Origin: Isoetes taiwanensis
Lineage: Eukaryota > Streptophyta > Lycopodiopsida > Isoetales > Isoetaceae
Assembly: GCA_021234155.1 (NCBI GenBank)
Contig: JAJEKV010000012.1
Location: 6,451,789-6,515,788, forward strand
Reading direction: 5' to 3'
Length of the DNA: 64,000 nt
Position numbers and translations under genes: made by a program. The number at the start of each line of letters is the position of its first letter. Position 1 is the first letter of the stretch. Shown piece by piece: positions 36,166 through 47,658 of the stretch. The notes under the pieces are model-generated. The model did no database searches, was not told where the DNA came from, and was given only the letters and a program-made list of their open reading frames with translations.

Positions 36166-37491
36166 GAACCGCCTAGAGCATAACATCAAACTTGCCGCAA
36201 CATTCTCACACAACACAATGTAATTATCTGACAAGTTTTTTTATTAACACAATGTAATTATTCAATAATTTTTTTTAATAACAGGGAGCTAAAAGGTGAC
36301 GTCTGTACATCTAGACTACCAGTCGAAGAACTTTTAATATGGTCATTGACTTCCTACTCTCCCTCTATCATTTGCATAAATTAAACCCCGCTCATCTTTC
36401 TTTCCCCTGTTTGCTCAATCTAACCAATGAAAAAAGCTCTAGAAATAGTGGCTTTGATGACTGCTTCATGATCATACATCCGTCCAGTAGAAATTGGAAG
36501 TAAATATTGTCCTGCTTTCTAATTCATCTTGTGCAAAAAGTTGACTAAGTAAATCCTCAAGTGTTAGCATAGCTTCTAGGGATCGCAACCCCAACCCCAG
36601 TGGTGCATTAAAATAACCCCCTCCCCCCCCGCAGCGCTTGCCTCATCGACAAATAATCTATATACCGAGGCAACTAGCAATCAACTTCAAGGAAGAGAAA
36701 GATTAAAAATAGCTATTTTTCAAAAGCAACTAAATGATAAACAAACGACCATCCATTAATTTAGAACACGCATATACTTAATAAACCATGAACTCTTCAC
36801 ACATGATCTCTCTTCCTACCTTTACATCAACCCACTCGCAGCCCTTGCCACGTCGACATGCAACAATTGTAACTACTACATCAATATGCAACAACTATAT
36901 AACTATACGGAACCTAGAGGTATTTCATAAAATTTAAGACTAACTCAATTTATGGAATATACATAATATCTTGCAAAGTCTCATCAAATCACATAGAATC
37001 TTAGAGGCCTCTTGCGATTTTCTAAAACAATCTCATAAGAACTTGCACCATATGGAACATACTAGCTTTTGAAAAAATCCATTAAAATAATAACTTTTGC
37101 CTGGAAGGGAGAATCTTCATAAGCTCTTAAAAAATTGGAGCATGTACAAACCGGAACATGCACCATATGGATCGGTGCGTAACTTGTAGTATATATGTTT
37201 ACATAATGAAGTAATCCAATCATGCCAAAATATGACTTTGAACTATGATTTAAGCCACTTCACCCTCTGGCGATGGAGGGCAACCCTCCGTGTGCAGCAC
37301 CTTGTTTATATAGGTTAAGATGGCTTTTATTTGAATGTGGCATCTTCTTGAATTCTCAACTTTTTGTTTCTAAGTGTGCAAATTTTTTAAGGAGGCAATG
37401 TTAAAAGTCCAAAGATTTCTAAAGCATATGTTTTGAACACTTTCAATTCTAGGGAACAACTGCAATTCAAATCGAGAAATGCAAGGCAACT

Positions 37492-39643
37492 GTGCGTCAA
37501 TGCCCTAGGAGCCAATGGAGGAAGTATGAATACTTGCTAGTGCACCCGATCATCGGGTCGGTCTTTGCAGAGGGTATCATAACTGCAGTGGATCCATTTG
37601 ATAGTGTATGTGATCAAAGGCTTGGGGATGACCATCTAGGTATTGGTATAGGACAGCTGCTTATCGACGTTGGTAACTTATTGTCCCAAGGCACCACCAG
37701 TGATTTCATTGTATGCTCTAGGCTGCTAGAGTCTCAAGCCCAACTAAGATGGCCAATTAGATGGACAAGGACGACAAAGCACTGGAAGCTCCAGCCCAGG
37801 AAGAAACACAAAGGCCTGACATAAGTCATGTGGAAGATTTGGTAGAATGAAGAGTATCCATTGAAGATAAAGAAGAGGCGCTACGTGTTTCATAGAAGGC
37901 AACCTGACAAAAGAACCAGAGGTGTGAGGTGTGTGCTAGGGGGTAAAAGAAGGGCAGCAACCAAAGAAAACATGGCAGAGGTTAGGGGATGGGACTGTGA
38001 CAATCTCAATTGTACTATACAATATAGTGTGGAAGACCTGGTTGAGATAAGGTCTCAATACATTGGCCAACTCCAGAAGGTGAGGATTAATTTCATCTAT
38101 TCCCTGTTTGGAAATTCCTGTTATGATGATGTGACAGGGATCTTGCTATATCAGTTGAAGGGCCTCAAGGTATGTATGAGAGCATTAAGATGGATTCTTG
38201 GCATACCCAAGATATCTTTCTATAGATACTAGGAAAATGTGAGGGGAGGAGCTAAAGTGTTCTCTCATGGGAATGCTTGCACTTTGAAAACCAGAGCAAA
38301 TTCCTTGAGAGCCATTGCAGTGTTTAAAAGCTTTGTGAGGTACATGTCTCAATCTATGTCTCATAAGTCCAAAATGAATGAGCATACCACAACGTCATAT
38401 CTAGAAGGAGCGCCTTAAAGAGATAAAAATGCAATTCTAAAAGCCACAAGGGGACGTGCTCTTTCTCAATCAACTTTTAGCAGGTTATGGAAAAGTCACT
38501 TCTCTGATGTGGATGTTTTGCAACAAATGCCTCTCTCTAAGTGCAACACTTGTATTCAACTGAAGGATATTCGTGCATCAACTGTTGTTGAGAAGAAAGA
38601 TGGCAATCAGAGAGCAATATGCAGATCACTAGTCAGACCAAATATCATATTGGAGAACATTTTTCCAAATGTGGCTTGATAAATACCTATGTTTGATTCA
38701 TGATAAAATGGGCCAACTGCCAAAGTTAGATCCTCTGCTCAAGCGCTGTCAAAATGCTTTTCAAATGAAAGTAATCTTGGCAGGAGTTTTAACTCACGGG
38801 CATGGCACTAGCACCTATGGTCATTTTTTGCTCCATCTTAGAAAGACGATCCGAACTTCCATGTGAGCTCCATTTTCAAGTGCTTGAGAACATTTGAGAG
38901 AGGAACTATAGAGGGAAGGAGATATTCTCACTCAACCCCAATTTTTTATGCTTTAATGGATGATCAGCCACTCGTTAAAAGATAGAAAGAGAACATGAGA
39001 TGAGTTTGTAATACATGGAAAACAACTGCTGAAGGAACTATATATTTAGCTTGATAACTGTCGGAAAGAAAACAAGAACAGATGGATGTTTGAGGCAATG
39101 TCATATGTAACAACAATAGGGGTCTTCAAGATTGTGAAGTGGAATTTATGATGGTAGACCACACACATGATGATATAGATGTAAATTTTGGAACCTTCTC
39201 TACTATGCCTAGGAGAGAGAACGTCGCAAGTCTCCCTAAACCCATGGACATGTTTGAGAACTGCACTAACCCTAATCCCATGGCCTTCTTGGTGGACGAG
39301 GTTGCAGATTGGAATTTTGGAGGGGTTTTTGTTAGAGGGTAAGGATCAATTGACTGGGCACACTAAGCCACTACAATTCAAGTTATTTGTTAGAGATGAG
39401 ATACCAATCATGCAATATAAATGGAGGCCATCTGACAAGTTGTGGATGCCTATGCAAGGCATTGAATTATGTCAAGAGGGCCCTAAGGGTGAAATGCTTC
39501 TTCCAACAAGTGAGAAAAAATCGATTCCACCTTTTAGAAACATCAATGACTCTAGGCAGCTGGTGAAGGGCATCCGGGACAGGGCGAGGTTTGAGATGGA
39601 AAGGACACATCAACGCTCAAGCAAAATGACATGGAATCCCTGA
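37492..39643 (+). pseudogene. DUF7869-like transposon-derived gene, unit 2 copy (broken)
   Basis: This copy matches the unit 1 copy with the same stops and frameshifts, so decay preceded duplication. It has an additional 5' part. The frame at 37492-37824 contains GSVFAEGIITAVDPFDSV followed by LGDDHLGIGIGQLL, which resembles the small module (AEG-x-I, DP, LG) seen in plant CACTA/Ptta-associated proteins. Downstream are KGLKVCMRALRWILGI (to 38232), LCLIHDKMGQLPKL and GVLTHGHGTSTYGHF (38669-38866), and MMVDHTHDDIDVNFGTF (39139-39200). A few single-base changes distinguish it from unit 1, for example the first codon region at 38669. No function is expected. Confidence 0.55.
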
Positions 39644-39798
39644 TCAATTATTGGGAAAATATTGTGACGTGTTTAGAAACTGAGCAGCCATGTGTGGAGC
39701 CGAAGTAGTTTGATCTTCCGGAGTGGGATCCTTTCGAAGACATCAAGGAAGGCTACCTTGCGTTAGTCAGGCCTGATGATGAGGAGTATCCAATATGG

Positions 39799-40287
39799 TT
39801 AGGAGTGGCACTCACCGAGGTTACCACCATCATGCCTGATGGGGAAGAGTTGCATCTTAGATTCCAAGTTCACTATTGGGAGCCCAATAGCCCAAGAACT
39901 TGGATAAACTGCTAGTAAGACATGTTGACTGTCCAAGTCACAATTGAAGATGCCTAGAAGCCACTGCCAAGCAGGCTTGACATGCGGACACAAAAAGAAA
40001 CAATGCTCGACAGTCTTGCCCTGCTGCACATGACGAGAGGACAAGTCATAGCAATGTTTAGGCGAAACCTGTAAACTAAATTATTAACTCAAATACCTCT
40101 ATGAATGATTTTCCACCATAAGATAGACAACTTAGGATGGAGGAATTTATCCCAAACCCATCTCCAAACTAGTTTCCAGCAGTCCACAGGAATAACTAAA
40201 TGTGAATTGGGCAAAGGAGGCAATCCATTGGAACGAAGCAAGAGTCGACATATTGAATGTCCAACTACGCTTCATTTACCCTATTAG
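39799..40287 (-). pseudogene. LINE zf-RVT fragment, unit 2
   Basis: Second copy of the fragment at 35677-36165, same sequence and orientation, with TVEHCFFLCPHVKPAWQWLL readable in one frame (40044-39799). Confidence 0.6.
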
Positions 40288-40300
40288 GAACCGCCTAGAG

Positions 40301-43300
40301 CTTTGGAGCCATAGCCTATGGATTTGGAGGAAGAATAGAAGCTACTTTCTGCCAATTGCATGATCCCAATTGCAGCAGGAGAAACTTCAATCTGAACTCG
40401 TTTTGTCTCATTACACCATGCAGAGACTGTAAGCATGCCTGGTAGTAGGTGTTGGTAGTAGGTAGATTGCCAACGGTACTAAGTTAATGAGGCTTTGAAA
40501 TTGATAGTAGGTGTGAATAAGCTCCCAATGGGTGATACATTGGAATTGATAAGTGTTGGTGTCAATGAATGGACTGAGGATACCAATGGATTGCCTATTT
40601 GAGTATCGTCTAAAAAAATCCAACAGCAACTCTAATGTTAATGAAATAACTAGCTCACGATGATGGTTAAGCCTAATGGTTACCGTTCTTACTAATAGAT
40701 GTACTCAAATATGCCGAGCATAATTTTCCCATCTTTGTCTATCCAAGAATCTGACATGTACCACCAGGGAGCCAATATATGCACTTATATTTAAAATTTA
40801 AATTTCTTGCATGTTAATTCCCTCTTCAACCTTAGAGAGGTGTTAGACGTAGCACACAAAAAGGCGGGCGGGGGAGGAGGGGGGGGCACGACTCATAATT
40901 ACTCAATTTGTAGAATAGCATCAATAGATTATGCTATGTTTACATCAACAACTAAAGCCATTGTGCTCATATGATAGAAAAATAATTAAAGTCGTCGTGC
41001 TTGCTTGATATAAATTCTGCACCATTACGTCGGCAAATGGCTTTTACAAGTTTTTTGTTGTTTTCTATTCTATTCTATTCTATTCATTCAAAAATAGGAG
41101 TTTTTTGTACGTGCTGAACCATTGAGAGTTCATGTAAATATAGAGAAAAGTTGTAGTTAAAGATGAAAAGGGAAATAGGAAACTTAATTATTTTAAGAGC
41201 TTATATTATTTTATTGGTTTATTTTTTTTAAGGACGTGTTATTTTTAAATATAACAAACTTTTTAAAACTTCTTTGGTTTATCCTTTTAAGGCTTTATTA
41301 TTTCGAAAACTCACAAACACGAAGGTAGCTAGGAGTTTTTGTTGGACAGACACTTGTATATTAGAGGATGCCCAAGTGAGCTCGATGGCTTGCCTGATCG
41401 GGGCAGACAGTTGCAGGGGGGTAATGTAATTCCTGGACTCGAGGCTTGAGCTTCCCTGTGCTTGAGCTTGGGCCTGGGCTTGATTTTGGAACATAAATTT
41501 TGATGGTTCATCAGCAGATTGCGTTGAATTGGCCATAAATTGATTTTACCTAGTTTTCCAGATGTATGCATCGCATAATTTAGAGTCGCTTTTGAATTTA
41601 TGCATCATAACAGGAAAAAGGAGATGAATGGGAGAGGCTTGGTTACTTTCAGAGCTTAGCTATTGATGAAAAAGCCAGAAGACCTGCAAAAGGCAGCATT
41701 GCAAACTATATGCGGAAGATCATTATAGTGCAGTAAGCTTTTATGAAGATATTGAAACTAAAATAGGTAGATTGAGCAGTTTGATTTTTGAGCCGCTTTC
41801 ATTCCTTATTTTAGGAGATGATGTCATAGTGGCCGCATTTTACTGGCCACGTTTTGTATCGAAGAAAAAATGTTTAAAAATTTTTCTTTTCATGTGTTAT
41901 GGGATTTGTGCTATATTTAATGTTTTATATGTTATTCATGAACTTGCCAATGTTTTTTGAGTTTTTATTTTTTTTTCTAAACCAAAAAACATCTCCCATA
42001 ATACACCAAAACAAAACATTTCAAACTTCTGTTGGTAGAAGGGTAAAGAAACTTCAATATTCAAAAAACGATACCAATCGAACCATGTACTTTTAGCAAC
42101 ACGAACCATTTCATGTTGCCAAACTAACATAGATTTGGAGATGGCAGTACAAGCCATCTATATGTAATGATAATCCTTTTGGCAAATTTTTAGCTTTTGC
42201 AATTTACAATCAAGGTATAGTAGGCAAGATAATAACCCTTGTATTTCTATATGTCTATCAAGACTATTTTCATACTTTTTGGCAGTCCTTGCACAATAGG
42301 CCTTGTAGCTTGCATGTATGTTGCAATTTGCACTGAGCACCTATAGGATGTATGTTTTCAAAAAACCCGAAGATTTCTTGTCTGCAATGTCTAGACTGGA
42401 GAAACTATAAAGAAATTCAATATAAATTGCTCGCCCCAGAAGGTGACGCCATAGCACGTCCATTGCAGCTGCAAGGAAAGAAGGAAGTGAAGGAAACAAG
42501 GAAGGAAGGAGGCGAAGGCAGCAAGGAAGCGAAGGACATGAGCTAATGGGATCTCTGCGTCCAACATAAATTCGTCAAACATGCCTTTAAATCTGTCGTT
42601 TCTCCATGGCGATGAGAACAACCAAAAAAAAAAAAAAAAAACCTAAAATAATATACCTGAGCTTTGCATGCCATTTGGTTTTTGTATTATCTCCTTTTTA
42701 ATTTTTTTAATGTGATTCATGTACCATTAGAAAAACCATAGGGAAATGCGCAACTAAACAATAATATTCTAATTAGTATGCCCTTTACTGTCAAATCATA
42801 GAAGAATCAATATAGAAAAAGCATATAAATCCACATTATCCACCCCCTGTTATTATGCTAGATATTCTAATTGCAAGAACAAGTAAGATTGATTCGTTGG
42901 ACTGGCAGGACCATTTGCCTTGCATAAGCAGCTGATAGAAAGAAAGGCCATGCTTCATAAACCCTATGAATTGGGAGGCAATTGTTATAGTTGAGATCAA
43001 GGTTAGTTACCTATGGCATTGCACATAAGAATCGGAGTTGAAGGACGTTTTCATCCTGAAGGCTCAATTCACATGCTCGTTACAATAGCATCATCTGAGT
43101 TAGCAACCCTAAACTTCAGAAATAAGCCTGATGCTGAGAAGAAATGCAAATCGAGAGCTTTACACAAACATACATAAATTCGTCCTTAGACATGCTCAGA
43201 CAAAGGTTATCCTAGACGTTAGCCCATCAACATTAGCCTGGCAAAGGTTATCCTAGATGTCGAAGTTAACCTCAATTGCCCAGTTAACCCCTTAACACAT

Positions 43301-43440
43301 AAAAGACTGAGTGGTTTTCACTCGATTTGGCTCAGCCAAGGCTTAAATCGCTTTCTCTCTTTGCTTATTTAGGGTTATAGGATCAGCAAAGGCAGGCTCA
43401 ATGACTTTTAAAGCGGATCAACGCAGGCACGGAGCTGCAC
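40301..43440. other. no strongly supported gene; microsatellite and low-complexity tracts
   Basis: AT-rich sequence with a TTCTA-type pentanucleotide run (~41060-41086), a G-rich tract (~40862-40887), and an A-run at 42627-42643. On the minus strand, 41536-41279 is an 85-codon ATG frame (MANSTQSADEPSKFMFQNQ, then a QAQAQAQAQ repeat and LSAPIRQAIELTWASSNIQV). It could be an exon but matches nothing I recognise. Confidence 0.4.
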
Positions 43441-43829
43441 CGACTACATGTTCGAAGTTTGGGATCTACAAAAGCATAGTGTACTCGCAGTTGAAAATGG
43501 ACTTAACTTGGATGAACACGGGCTTAACTGACAAGCCCAAGTTAATCCAGGCTTTTCCCGGACATGTCCAAATTCACCTCTGTGCCCAGCCGACAAATAC
43601 ACGCTACTATAATTTGTGGTTCGCAACCCAAAACTAGTCATGTGCCACCTGCAAGAAACTACAAAGCTGAAACCTTGCTCTTCACCATCGCCAGCCGTAT
43701 CAAGCTTCCTGGATTTGGACATCAAGGTAAGTGGGCTTGCGTTCGTGCATCTTCTTGAATCATTCTTGTCAAGAATGACAAATTGCCCCTCCAAAACCTG
43801 TAGAATCAGGTCTCCCGTACCTTGACGTA

Positions 43830-43950
43830 GTAGAATGGCATAGCCATTCTTCTTTGTCCCCATGACTGCCGAATCGTCGTTACGCCATGTAAGCGCGACG
43901 ATTCGTAGGTCATGGGGACGCAAATAATGGTCGACCCCATGCCATTCTAC
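43830..43950. repeat. imperfect palindrome (foldback)
   Basis: The left arm runs GTAGAATGGCAT...GTCCCCATGAC then CGAATCGTCG. The right arm is its complement, CGACGATTCG, then GTCATGGGGAC...ATGCCATTCTAC. The arms are about 55 bases with a short centre near 43885-43895. The flanks carry a direct repeat GCTGAAACCTTGCTCTTC(A/C)C at 43666-43694 and 43980-44008. Confidence 0.75.
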
Positions 43951-44439
43951 ATAACAACATACCAGCAAAAAGTGACGGAGCTGAAACCTTGCTCTTCCCC
44001 ATCGCCAGGATTTGGACGTCAACATATCAGCAAAAAGGGAAAGAAAAATAGCCAGTTCTGGATTTGGACATTCCAAATTTTGGGCGTCTCCACAAAAGCA
44101 AACAAAAGAAAAACTTATATTTCACATCTTTGAGATTCCCGTTGCCCAAAAATTGCCAAGTATTTGCCATGCTTAAAAACCCTAATTTCAGAATACCTAC
44201 TGTATAAAAATACCTCAAAGCTCTTATATTACATAACATAAGATTTTGACAGTAAAAGAAGCCCAAAATAGCAACCCTAAAAAACTATAGTTCTGAAACA
44301 GGCTTAGTCTCCCACTTTTCAAGTTTATTGCATTCATATTTGAAATTGGCATTCCTTCCACTTATTCCACCTTTTCACTTCATGAAATATAAAACATAGT
44401 AGATTAATGAACAAGATGCTATAGAAATTGAAAATTACT

Positions 44440-45927
44440 CTAAGCTGAGGTTGATGGAGTTAGTGATGTAATAGTGACGTGTTGCAATTGTCCCAAATGA
44501 TCGTCGACTCCAATGGAAAAAGTGTCATACTTGAGAAACATATGTGCAACAAAAAGTCCACATACTGTCTCCACAAATCCTTTAGCAGCACATTGCTTGT
44601 TTTGGATTGATGTCGAATCCGTTTGCCTTCCATTAGACCAGTAGACATGTTTAAGTAAATCTTGGCCTTTCTCTCCAACAAATCGATCAGGAAGAAATGT
44701 TTCTGGATCATTAAACACAAGCGGATCTCTGGTAGCAAACTCTTGGCTACCACCTAGTAACTCACCTTTTCGAATTTGAAAGGTCGCCTCATGGGACTCA
44801 AGGAGGAAGTCTTGCTTAGCACGACCATATTGGTAGAGGACAGGGGGAGCGAGGCGCAACATTTCAAGAACAGTGGAGTTGAGGAGGGGCATCTGAGAAA
44901 GGGAAGTAAGGGTGAGGCCACCGTTGGAGTTGACGGATTGACGGATCTCATCGCGGAGGGCGACATGGAAGGAAGGGTTGGCCGCGCGGCCAATGAAGTA
45001 GATGAGGGAGGGGAAGACGCGGGTGAAGGCGAGCCAACCATTGAGGGCAACCATGAAGATGAGGTTATGGATGGCTTTGTCTTGGGGGATACCAAATTGG
45101 TTAGCTGCCACGTCGAGTGCATCCGTGGCATAGAGCCGGAAAAAATTAGCCACGTCGGAGTAGCCACGTCGGCTTAAAATGGCGGGAAGGCGAAACGAAT
45201 GGAAAAGCATTTCTTCCACCAAATGAGGCAACCCTGTTTCGGCTATGGCGCCGAACTGTGTTACGATCCAGAGCTCTAATTTGGAGTAGCCTTTCCGCCC
45301 CAAACTTGCCGGACCTGCCATAGCCGGATCTCTGTGCACTATGCTCCTCACCAAAAAATTCCACGCCATTTCTTTGGCACACAGTACCACATCCCCTTTT
45401 CCCCCTTTTGAAACCGTCCCATCAATCTCCTTGAACGATTCTGCAAATGCTGTGGCAAATTCCGGCAAGAATTTCGGCCCGTTTCTCCGCAGGATCTCAA
45501 ATGCAAAGCTCTTTAAGATCTCGTGGTCTTTTTCCACCGGATCAAGGTATGACAGAACCCGGAATCCGCCTGTGTAGGCAGTGCTGGGTGCAAAAGGACC
45601 CACAAAAACATCAGATTTATCTACTTTCTCATTATCAAACAGGATCTGGAAGCTTTTGTTGTCGAGCAGGGCGATGCCGTTAGAATTTGGAAAGCCAGGA
45701 GGAGAGGGGACGAAATTTACTCGGAAAACTGTGCTATTATACCTGCGCATTCTGCTGCGGAAGAATTCCGTGTGGCCCTGGAACCAGAAAAAATCCAGCC
45801 GATCCTTGAGGGCGCCAAGTATGGGTATGCCGTAGCTGCCTGGCGGATCCATCACTGGCTTACTTGCTGCCATCGCCCTTGCCTTTGTGGAAAAAAACAG
45901 AGCTTTTTGTAGTGCTCTTTCTGCCAT
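44440..45927 (-). CDS. CYP74-family cytochrome P450, allene oxide synthase-like
   Basis: An intact single-exon frame of 495 codons from the ATG at 45927. CYP74 enzymes rearrange fatty-acid hydroperoxides without O2 or a reductase; allene oxide synthase feeds jasmonate synthesis. Visible marks are the N-terminal PPGSYGIPILGALKDR (~residue 28), the B-C region DVFVGPFAPSTAYTGGFRVLSYLD (~110-135), the ExxR motif EMLRLAPP (~356), a PERF-like FLPDRF (~413), and the heme loop WSNGRQTDSTSIQNKQCAAK with the long CYP74 insertion before the Cys (~430-450). Phe in VFVG is the residue type seen in allene oxide synthases, where hydroperoxide lyases usually have Leu. Oddities: the I-helix reads MVALNGWLAF rather than the usual FN-x-x-GG, and the heme loop has Ala for Gly after CA. 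The N-terminus before PPGSYG is short, so a plastid transit peptide is not obvious. Confidence 0.93.
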   Translation of the reverse strand: MAERALQKALFFSTKARAMAASKPVMDPPGSYGIPILGALKDRLDFFWFQGHTEFFRSRMRRYNSTVFRVNFVPSPPGFPNSNGIALLDNKSFQILFDNEKVDKSDVFVGPFAPSTAYTGGFRVLSYLDPVEKDHEILKSFAFEILRRNGPKFLPEFATAFAESFKEIDGTVSKGGKGDVVLCAKEMAWNFLVRSIVHRDPAMAGPASLGRKGYSKLELWIVTQFGAIAETGLPHLVEEMLFHSFRLPAILSRRGYSDVANFFRLYATDALDVAANQFGIPQDKAIHNLIFMVALNGWLAFTRVFPSLIYFIGRAANPSFHVALRDEIRQSVNSNGGLTLTSLSQMPLLNSTVLEMLRLAPPVLYQYGRAKQDFLLESHEATFQIRKGELLGGSQEFATRDPLVFNDPETFLPDRFVGEKGQDLLKHVYWSNGRQTDSTSIQNKQCAAKGFVETVCGLFVAHMFLKYDTFSIGVDDHLGQLQHVTITSLTPSTSA

Positions 45928-46388
45928 AGCCAAGAAACACCTGCGTTACTGCATCCATATCTGAAACTTCAGGGGGCGGTTGAAAACACTCTTGTCCGTT
46001 ACATAAACGGAAGATAGACGGCTGTGATTATCTGAAAATGGACGGTTCTAATATCATGTAACATGCATATTTCTCCCCTTCTTGTTGGCAGTCCAATGTC
46101 TGGATATTATTTTTTTTTTTTTTTTTTTTTGTGGATATTTTTGCGTTTGGTGTTGCTACACCCAAAGCTAACCATGATAAAGCAGATGCAATTGATGCTG
46201 GGAATAATCCAGACGTTTCTAAAAGTCAAGGGTTCTTGCTATATATCTCCAACAATAAATTCTAGTGTCAAACAACATCCTCCAAAAATAACCAGACTGA
46301 TGTAAAAGTGGCTTCAAACACTTGTAACACACGAAAAAATAAGTAGTGACAGTGGAGGACTCTGCTTTGCTCCTCTATTTCATCTTTT
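45928..46388. other. intergenic region upstream of the CYP74 gene
   Basis: This should contain the promoter of the minus-strand CYP74 gene. A T-run of more than 20 bases lies at ~46110-46131. I see no clear TATA box or further gene. Confidence 0.4.
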
Positions 46389-47410
46389 TTACTGTATGCC
46401 ATCAGAACCATAGTATAACTGAGTAGTTATTTTAGCAAATTCCGCAAAGGTCGACCCTCACTTCCACCGTGATGACAGAGGTGGCACCACCTTAGAAAGG
46501 TCCATCAATGCTGGTTTTCCATGTTTCTGCTCATTATCATCTAGGTAATTGCTTTGGAGAACAGAATCTATTTTCATATGATCTTGGTTCTCTGTTCTTT
46601 CTTCTGTAGTAGACTTTTTAAGAGATAGACTGCACGGATATATAGATGCCTCAGAACAACCTTCTGGAGGAATTGTATCCCATGCTGGTTGTAGGAACAC
46701 AACAAAAGTCTCTCTGCTAATATCTGGATGTTCAGTTGGCTGAAGTACACAGTGAAGAGTGGCCTGCATTTTACCACCTGAAAGGACCTGTGCAGCCTCC
46801 CCCAACTTGCACTATTACAGAATTTGAAGAAAAAAAAAACAGAACTCGTCGATCCCTTTGCAGCGAACATGGGTATCCGATGGCCCAGATATGCGTGTGT
46901 ACTCTGCAATGATCTCGGAATAATCAAACTAGAATGAGAATTGACATGCAGGCAGGACTCGTCACTACGTAATTTCAATTTTCCATCACACGAAAGAGTT
47001 CCAGATGATGATTGAAATAAGGGTTCCGTAGCAACTGTAAAAATTCCATAATCATAATGCCATTGCTTGCTGCCATGCATCATTCTTCGATTCAACTTTC
47101 TTTAGAATAGACGGGAGTGCTCTTTCATTCAGTGAATGATAATGAATCAACCGTCCTTTGGCAGTTCCAGCATTGAGAATCTCCTTTTGAAGGCCAATTT
47201 GAGGATGTGCGGCATCACATACATGAGCAACTAAAACTCCTGTTTTAACAAATAGAAGACCAAGGGTTTTGAATAACTCGCCTATTTGCTCAGCTTCATT
47301 AAGTTCTTGGACTCCAAGTTCTAGCATTGGAGATCCGTCATTATGTACTCCAAAAGCCACCTCCTTGTCAAATTTCAGTTGGGATGCAACTGTTATCTGG
47401 AAATGGAAAA
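46389..47410 (-). pseudogene. 2-oxoglutarate/Fe(II)-dependent oxygenase gene, decayed
   Basis: The minus strand encodes much of a plant 2OG-Fe(II) oxygenase of the isopenicillin-N-synthase-like fold. An exon begins after CATTTCCAG (~47398) and gives LKFDKEVAFG, ELGVQELNEAEQIGELFKTL and TAKGRLIHYHS. The iron-binding HxD motif is in WHYDYGIFTVATEPLF (~47075-47030). The distal His is in GGKMQATLHCVLQP (~46790-46740), and the 2OG-binding Arg is probably in SRETFVVFLQPAWD. Three lesions are visible: a 4-bp GCAA duplication just before WHYDYG (~47074), an extra G in a G5 run before EAAQVL (~46800), and an in-frame TGA after KVVPPLSSRWK (46458), beyond which the family's C-terminus TFAEFAKITTQLYYG is still readable to 46389. 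It may be a pseudogene, or partly sequencing error, since two of the lesions are short repeats. Confidence 0.7.
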
Positions 47411-47419
47411 AGATAATAC

Positions 47420-47525
47420 CTTGAGAAGCTACAAGACCCCTTGAAGAAAATACTGCAACCATGGGTGCAGGTTTAATTCTCAACCTCGATTTGGTTGGAG
47501 GAATTTTTGAACTTGCATTTCTGTG
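47420..47525 (-). pseudogene. subtilase exon fragment
   Basis: In the frame just upstream of the oxygenase exon, the minus strand reads NASSKIPPTKSRLRIKPAPM followed by VAVFSSRG. KPAP-x-x-A-x-FSSRG is a signature found in plant subtilisin-like proteases ahead of the catalytic Ser region. The frame then runs into the pyrimidine-rich intron end before the oxygenase exon. Only about 35 codons are visible, so this is an isolated fragment, perhaps brought in by a transposon or left from a neighbouring gene. Confidence 0.5.
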
Positions 47526-47658
47526 AAGCTGAAACCGTGAGCACTTTATGCTACAGCATATGATGTGAAAAATGCTACTTACCTAGACGATTTAATATAA
47601 TTTATAATTTGCTTGCCATCTTGGTTGCCAACCATAGTTGTAGAAGGGATAAGAAAAA

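Larger units (their letters stand above)
32472..36178. repeat. tandem segmental duplication, unit 1
   Basis: This unit repeats as 36179-40300. Both begin CATAACATCAAACTTGCCGC and end CCGCCTAGAG, and the two units abut directly. They are almost identical apart from scattered single-base changes and small indels. Unit 1 lacks about 417 bp present in unit 2 (37228-37644); the deletion point is at 33521 between CATGCC and TGGTATAGG. It carries a decayed DUF7869-type gene and a LINE fragment. Confidence 0.95.
36179..40300. repeat. tandem segmental duplication, unit 2
   Basis: This is the 4122-bp second copy of 32472-36178. It contains 37228-37644, missing from unit 1, and so probably keeps the more ancestral structure. 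Corresponding features in the second half lie exactly 4122 bp downstream of their unit 1 partners. Confidence 0.95.

Noticed and set aside
43444-44076. 210-codon minus-strand open frame
   Set aside because: It runs through the palindrome and direct repeats, and has no recognisable domain and no supporting structure.
44776-45177. 133-codon plus-strand frame inside the CYP74 gene
   Set aside because: Antisense shadow of the well-supported P450 coding sequence.
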